The translations under genes and the position numbers were made by a program. A stretch of 64,000 bases of DNA from Hydractinia symbiolongicarpus (taxonomy: Eukaryota > Cnidaria > Hydrozoa > Anthoathecata > Hydractiniidae), in the NCBI RefSeq assembly GCF_029227915.1, contig NC_079883.1:16866001-16930000 (forward strand), written 5' to 3'. Each line of letters starts with the position of its first letter. Position 1 is the first letter of the stretch. The notes under the pieces are model-generated. The model saw nothing but the letters and a program-made list of their open reading frames with translations. It did not search any database and was not told the DNA's origin. Positions 63,421 through 64,000 of this stretch are shown here, piece after piece.

Positions 63421-64000
63421 CTGAAGAAAGAAACATTTGTAACACATTAAGTCACCACTTGTAGAATGGATGGTCATTGTTACCCACAGAAATTCCATTA
63501 ACATGAGTAATCACAGCATTAGTCTTTTTTTTTATTTCCTAAGAAACTAGTATTTTATATAAAGCCGAACTGGTTCTTATTAAATCTGATGCTTAAATGA
63601 TTGTAAGCATTACAATGGTTTTAAATCTTATGGCAAGTTGAACCACTAAAATTGAATTGTCAATTCAGTAAAACCATCCTGATGCTTACAATGCGCATAA
63701 TAAATTACTAGTAGTGTTAATATTCAAAATGGTGACACTATCTTGGGGAAAAAAAGAAATCCTACTTTGGTGTTAGATGAGGAAAAAAACAAAAAACAAA
63801 GAAGATACAAACTTAAGGTTGTTTACCTGTTTCAAAAGGTTAAAATTGAAAACAAAATAAACTGGAAATAATTATTTTTCTGTTTTTTCTGTTTTGAGAT
63901 TGCATTGTGATATACTACAAAATTACTGCTGCCAGTGTCAAAAAAGATAAGAAAACGTTGACCATTGATGAAGATTTCTTAGATTTTGTGTCCAGCGTTG
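63421..64000. other. Upstream intron or end of window
   Basis: AT-rich. No exon could be fixed. A minus-strand stretch around 63960-64000 is open but ends without a convincing donor. Confidence 0.5.

Noticed and set aside
63955-64000. Possible upstream RAB3GAP2 exon on the minus strand
   Set aside because: Open frame but only a weak GTCAAC donor and no convincing match; the window ends before an acceptor could be seen.

Overview
This is a metazoan nuclear genome window. It is AT-rich and dominated by introns and transposable elements. The backbone is one host gene on the minus strand. I identify it as RAB3GAP2, the non-catalytic subunit of Rab3 GTPase-activating protein. Twenty-two exons can be placed between 63420 and 5866. 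They total 2460 nt (820 codons) with no internal stop or frameshift, and every splice phase agrees from exon to exon. The first exon(s) lie beyond the right edge and the C-terminal half beyond the left edge. The lineage is probably an early-branching marine invertebrate. A cnidarian is my best guess from the TE repertoire (PIF/Harbinger, pogo-like, Penelope-like, Polinton-like ATPase, P2X7-like cysteine domain, RecQ-like fragment), but this rests on recall, not on a search.

Layout, left to right. 1-5865 is intron: a minus-strand LINE reverse transcriptase relic (379-2141), then a complete 3.2-kb PIF/Harbinger element (2490-5691) with perfect 60-bp TIRs and a TAA target duplication but dead genes. 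5866-7642 is a compact block of eight exons, including a 17-nt microexon and a 40-bp tandem duplication that copies a 5' splice site. 7643-27059 is a 19-kb intron with a CTAGC-rich repeat family, LINE 3' ends, a 5.65-kb element with long TIRs (about 11078-16730), a LINE relic (about 17960-19790) and a 182-bp satellite with trimeric higher-order structure (19799-21213). 27060-27627 holds three exons. 27628-40794 is a 13-kb intron with a Penelope-like element, a 3.1-kb TIR-bounded element encoding an A32/FtsK-like packaging ATPase (30690-33780), an inverted MITE pair and a second Harbinger relic. 40795-41139 holds two exons. 41140-46821 contains a pogo-like element carrying a HIRAN-like reading frame (44626-46361). 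46822-47346 holds two exons. 47347-54211 contains a TTAA-flanked MITE and a RecQ-like helicase fragment. 54212-63420 holds the remaining seven exons, separated by short to medium introns and minor repeats.

The host exons are intact while every mobile element is broken, often by indels in homopolymers. The clean 2460-nt host reading frame suggests these breaks are real decay rather than base-calling error. The most unusual object is the 3.1-kb packaging-ATPase element: it has about 240-bp TIRs, no visible polymerase or integrase, and at least two conserved-looking proteins of unknown function.
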